From Neocallimastix lanati (nom. inval.) (lineage: Eukaryota > Neocallimastigomycota > Neocallimastigomycetes > Neocallimastigales > Neocallimastigaceae): a DNA stretch of 10,000 nt. The notes beneath the pieces were generated by a model. The model was given only the letters and a program-made list of their open reading frames with translations, was not told where the DNA came from and did no database searches. Positions 7,865 through 10,000 of the stretch are shown piece after piece (position 1 is the first letter of the stretch; each line of letters begins with the position of its first letter). Location: the NCBI GenBank assembly GCA_016946835.1, contig JACVTC010000163.1:125001-135000 (forward strand). Reading direction: 5' to 3'. Both the position numbers and the translations under genes were made by a program.

Positions 7865-7921
7865 ATGTTTGCTGTTTCCATAAGAAATATTAATAATAAT
7901 CTGCTTTTTAGGGGTTTAAAG
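7865..7921 (+). CDS. candidate first exon, mitochondrial-presequence-like, 19 codons
   Basis: ATG at 7865-7867 opens MFAVSIRNINNNLLFRGLK, followed at 7922 by GTAAATAATAAAATT, a plausible Dictyostelium splice donor in phase 0. Three Arg/Lys, no acidic residues and the hydrophobic/hydroxylated spacing fit an N-terminal mitochondrial targeting peptide. GC rises over exactly this stretch, and the leader AATTTTTACA is weaker than usual. No convincing second exon was found. A patch with KISENEIKRSYRQHKYIFSD lies at about 8232-8291, and the GC-richer island follows at 8376. It may be a real first exon, a truncated gene or a relic. Without splicing, the frame runs only into AAT-rich codons and poly-Lys. 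Confidence 0.35.
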
Positions 7922-7931
7922 GTAAATAATA

Positions 7932-7966
<35 letters not shown>

Positions 7967-7979
7967 TATTAAAATTAAA

Positions 7980-7984
<5 letters not shown>

Positions 7985-8012
<28 letters not shown>
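7985..8012. repeat. (TAA)n microsatellite
   Basis: About nine AAT/TAA units, downstream of a poly-A run at about 7940-7963. Both would lie inside the intron if the candidate exon at 7865 is real. Confidence 0.9.
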
Positions 8013-8174
8013 TTATATTTTTAATAATATTTAAAATGACTAAAAAAGAAATATAAAATTATATTTTGGGAACTAATTGTACTATTATTATAATGAAAAT
8101 AAAACAATACTATTAATAATTTTATTGATAATAATAAAGTAATTCTTGGAATTTAAAATGTCGTTATGAAAAAT

Positions 8175-8238
8175 GAAAAATAAAATAAATGAAAAATAAA
8201 ATAAATGAAAAATAAAATAAATGAAAAATAAAATAAGT
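8175..8238. repeat. 16-bp tandem repeat, 4 units
   Basis: Units GAAAAATAAAATAAAT at 8175, 8191 and 8207 are perfect. The fourth (8223-8238) differs at one base. The period is not a multiple of three, so there is no coding meaning. Confidence 0.95.
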
Positions 8239-8287
8239 GAAAATGAAATAAAAAGAAGCTATAGACAGCATAAATACATTTTTAGTG

Positions 8288-8311
8288 ATATATATATATA
8301 TATATATATAA
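8288..8311. repeat. (TA)n microsatellite
   Basis: About 12 TA units between the SENEIKRSYRQ-coding patch and the GC-richer island. Confidence 0.95.
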
Positions 8312-8375
8312 CAATAATATAATATAATTAATATAATTTAAAAAAAATATAATAAAAATAAAAAATAAAAATTAT

Positions 8376-8882
8376 TTTACGGAATATGATGGCTAGGGTT
8401 ACAAGTTAAGTATTTCTCCCTCCCCTTATATCTATAATATTCTAAATCTCCAAAGTAATATAGTCAAGATACCGTCGTAACAGTAGACCCGAGAGGGTTA
8501 CACAAGTACTGTCATTTAATATATTTACGAGGAAATTCCTTCTAAATGGGTATCTATGATAAATTCTACCAAAGAGATCTTTCTGACTAATATGTAATTA
8601 ATTACCAAGTGAGTTTTGTACGTATCATCTTATTGGGTTAGGTTATACAAAGGGAAAGTTAGAAGTAGGAAACTGGAGAAGCACTCTGAAACAAAAAAAG
8701 CGTATAAGAAAATTCTCAGCAATAATATGCATGTCGGATAGCCCAATGCAGAATTTCTCTCCGTAAGACTGTCCAGCAGGGACAGTATTTGCCAATGTGA
8801 ATACATTCCTAAGTGATGTAACTACCTTGATAAATTCCCATATTTTGAGGGGGGACTAAAGGGAGGCATACACCGAAAGTTC
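8376..8882. mobile_element. GC-richer island, probable degenerate transposon fragment or structured RNA
   Basis: About 500 bases of mixed composition begin and end abruptly in A/T-only DNA, the strongest compositional break in the window. The edges match imperfectly as an inverted repeat: TTTACGGAATATG (8376-8388) against the reverse complement of CATACACCGAAA (8867-8878), sharing CGG-two bases-TATG, with further C-rich/G-rich complementarity between 8416-8426 and 8847-8866. Internal stems are ACTGTCC/GGACAGT (8768-8786), AATGT/ACATT (8794-8807) and ACAGTA/TACTGT (8480-8512). AGGGTTACAAGT (8395) recurs as AGGGTTACACAAGT (8495). One minus-strand frame is open for 70 codons (8855-8646), then has three stops and another open 51 codons, which could be a decayed coding region. 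Dictyostelium carries many fragments of DIRS-1, Skipper, DDT and thug elements, but I cannot match this to any of them. A non-coding RNA gene is the alternative. Confidence 0.4.
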
Positions 8883-8987
8883 AAAAAAAAAAAATTCATT
8901 TAATAATAAAATTTTCATTTCTTTTTAATAATAAAAAATAAAAACAAAAAAAAAAAAAAAATTTTAATATAATAATATTATTAATTA

Positions 8988-9024
<37 letters not shown>

Positions 9025-9102
9025 AACGCAAATAGCCTATTGTTATCATTTTAAATTTATTTAAATAAAAAGCACATTAATATTATTACATCAATAATGT
9101 AA

Positions 9103-9145
<43 letters not shown>

Positions 9146-9286
9146 TTAATATATATTTAATTAATTTATTATTTTATAATTTTTAAAATGATATTAAAAT
9201 TGTATATATATAAAATATTTAAAAAAGAAAAAACTTTTTTTTTTTTTTTTGTATTTATTTTTTAATGTAAAGCATTTTAGAATAGG
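8883..9286. other. AT-rich stretch between island and membrane-protein gene
   Basis: Contains A runs (8882-8894, 8946-8960), a TA run (about 8990-9021), the short mixed phrase AACGCAAATAGCCTATTG (9025-9042), T37 (9106-9142) and a T run near 9236-9250. The last 30 bases include an alternative frame for the C-terminus of the upstream membrane-protein gene (see that entry). Confidence 0.6.
9095..9148. repeat. 9-bp inverted repeat enclosing T37
   Basis: TAATGTAAA (9095-9103) and TTTACATTA (9140-9148) are perfect reverse complements flanking the poly-T run 9106-9142. It could form a cruciform or foldback, but the arms are nearly all A/T and may be chance. Confidence 0.45.
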
Positions 9287-9534
9287 TTATTGAGGTTGAA
9301 ATCTCGTTATTTTCTTTTTTTTTTCTATTTGATCTATTTCGATGAAATCTCTTCCGAAAATCATTCTGCCAAAGAAATTACTATAATAAATATGAAAAGT
9401 ATAAAAATTTTATAATACAAAAAAAAAAATAAAAAATAAAAAAATAAATAAAATAAAATATTTAAAACAATAATAATTATAATCAAATAAATAATTAAAT
9501 AAATTATATTATAATATTTATATTTTATAAAATA

Positions 9535-9572
<38 letters not shown>

Positions 9573-9771
9573 ACAATAATCGTTTGATAGAAGATTCATA
9601 AAAATCTAATGGGTTTGTTAGGAAAATTATAATTGGTAAAAATGGAATAGTAACTAATACAAAAAGAACTGATAAAATTATACCAAATACCATTAATGCT
9701 AGAAAAAATGGAAGTAGCACAGGTATTGCAAGAATCATAACTGGATTATTTTTAATACTTGTGCTGTTCAT
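9287..9771 (-). CDS. small two-exon membrane protein, 96 aa
   Basis: Exon 1 runs from ATG (9769-9771) to 9575 and exon 2 from 9380 to TAA at 9287-9289. Read without splicing, the frame stops after 66 codons at 9571, but that stop lies inside GTAAAA at a splice donor. Removing 9381-9574 joins ...ESSIKRL to FNFFGRMIFGRDF in frame. Residues 8-55 contain no charged residue and form two likely membrane segments (about 11-31 and 32-52) with Pro at 10, 17, 21, 43, 46 and 54, so a hairpin in the membrane is possible. Lys7 lies before it. After it comes an amphipathic, basic segment (62-76), then an acidic stretch and KKKK. No signal-peptide cleavage motif and no known family was recognised. Lipid-droplet hairpin proteins have this general layout, but that is only analogy. 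An A10 tract in exon 2 (9324-9315) sets the last 11 residues; one extra A would instead give ENNEISTSITYSKMLYIKK ending at 9255. Confidence 0.7.
9381..9574 (-). other. intron of the small membrane-protein gene
   Basis: 194 bases, all A/T apart from a few G/C, starting GTAAAA (9574 downward) and ending TTTATTATAG (9390-9381). It contains poly-A next to (AT)n near the donor. Both flanking exons have clearly higher GC and mixed codons, and the join keeps the frame (TT|T gives Phe66). Size and borders fit typical Dictyostelium introns. Confidence 0.7.
9531..9570. repeat. (AT)n plus poly-T within the intron
   Basis: About 13 AT units (9531-9556) followed by T14 (9557-9570), immediately inside the splice donor of the membrane-protein intron. 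Confidence 0.9.
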
Positions 9772-9780
9772 GGTTGAAAT

Positions 9781-9935
9781 TTTTATTTTATTTTATTTTA
9801 TTTTATTTTATTTTATTTTATTTTATTTTATTTTATTTTATTTTATTTTATTTTATTTTATTTTATTTTATTTTATTTTATTTTATTTTATTTTATTTTA
9901 TTTTATTTTATTTTATTTTATTTTATTTTATTTTA
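9781..9935. repeat. (TTTTA)31 pentanucleotide array
   Basis: Thirty-one perfect TTTTA units followed by one TTTCA variant. It ends 9 bases upstream of the membrane-protein ATG (minus strand), so the gene's leader and core promoter must consist of, or cross, TAAAA repeats. Frames of Tyr/Phe/Ile/Leu codons across it are repeat artefacts. Confidence 0.98.
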
Positions 9936-10000
9936 TTTCATATAATTTTATATAATTTTATATATATAATTTTTTTTTTTATTTAAAAAAAAAAAAAATG
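9936..10000. other. AT-only tail of window
   Basis: Decayed TTTTA-like units (TATAATTTTA), a short T run and A14 followed by ATG at the very last three bases. The A-rich context makes that ATG a possible start of a plus-strand gene beyond the window, but one codon cannot support a call. Confidence 0.3.

Noticed and set aside
8461-8560. Ribosomal RNA fragment
   Set aside because: CCGTCGTAACAG and GAAATTCCTT...GGGTA resemble conserved large-subunit rRNA words, but spacing and intervening sequence do not fit, and neighbouring conserved segments are absent.
8376-8882. Solo LTR with TG...CA ends
   Set aside because: TG at 8388 and CA at 8882 can be chosen as ends, but flanking bases show no target-site duplication.
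9759-9986. Plus-strand frames of repeated Tyr-Phe-Ile-Leu-Phe
   Set aside because: They are translations of the TTTTA array and oppose a real gene on the minus strand.

Overview
This is nuclear DNA of a social amoeba, most likely Dictyostelium discoideum or a close relative. Intergenic DNA is almost pure A/T. Long poly-T, poly-A and (TAA)n runs occur throughout, start codons follow A-rich leaders, and the one convincing intron is short, AT-only and bounded by GTAAAA...TTATAG. No bacterial-type gene, rRNA, tRNA or CRISPR array was seen. The species is inferred from composition and protein style, not from a database match.

The window is gene-poor. Two loci look intact, both on the minus strand. 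The first (932-1801) encodes a 289-residue, almost uncharged, Pro/Ser/Gln/Ala-rich disordered protein containing three near-identical 22-residue repeats and a Gly-Leu run. The second (9287-9771) encodes a small membrane protein. An unspliced reading gives only 66 residues, but an in-frame intron joins it to a second exon, giving 96 residues.

Between them lie decayed coding sequences. The clearest is a plus-strand ankyrin-repeat pseudogene (about 5949-7590) that still shows many repeat fragments and an intact last 42 codons, but is broken by stops, frameshifts and microsatellite growth. Weaker remnants lie at 292-795 (minus), 3278-3392 (minus), 4793-5226 (plus, possibly the front of the ankyrin pseudogene, and rich in short inverted repeats), and 7865-7921 (plus, possible first exon with a mitochondrial-presequence look).

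An island of clearly higher GC (about 8376-8882) stands out from everything around it. It has a 7-bp perfect hairpin, imperfectly matching ends and a long minus-strand open frame. It is best read as a degenerate mobile-element fragment or a structured non-coding element, and its identity is unknown.

The rest is simple-sequence DNA: a 10-bp minisatellite (121-280), (TTA)n/T51 (656-766), (TAA)n (4210-4354), A70 (5595-5664), (TTA)n (5792-5883), an A5T array (7303-7397), a 16-bp tandem repeat (8175-8238) and 31 perfect TTTTA units (9781-9935). The last array sits 9 bases upstream of the membrane-protein start codon. I see no operon-like cooperation between genes and no clear new molecular system. 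The most useful leads are the spliced membrane protein with its A10 tract, the GC-richer island, and the inverted-repeat cluster at 4820-5029.
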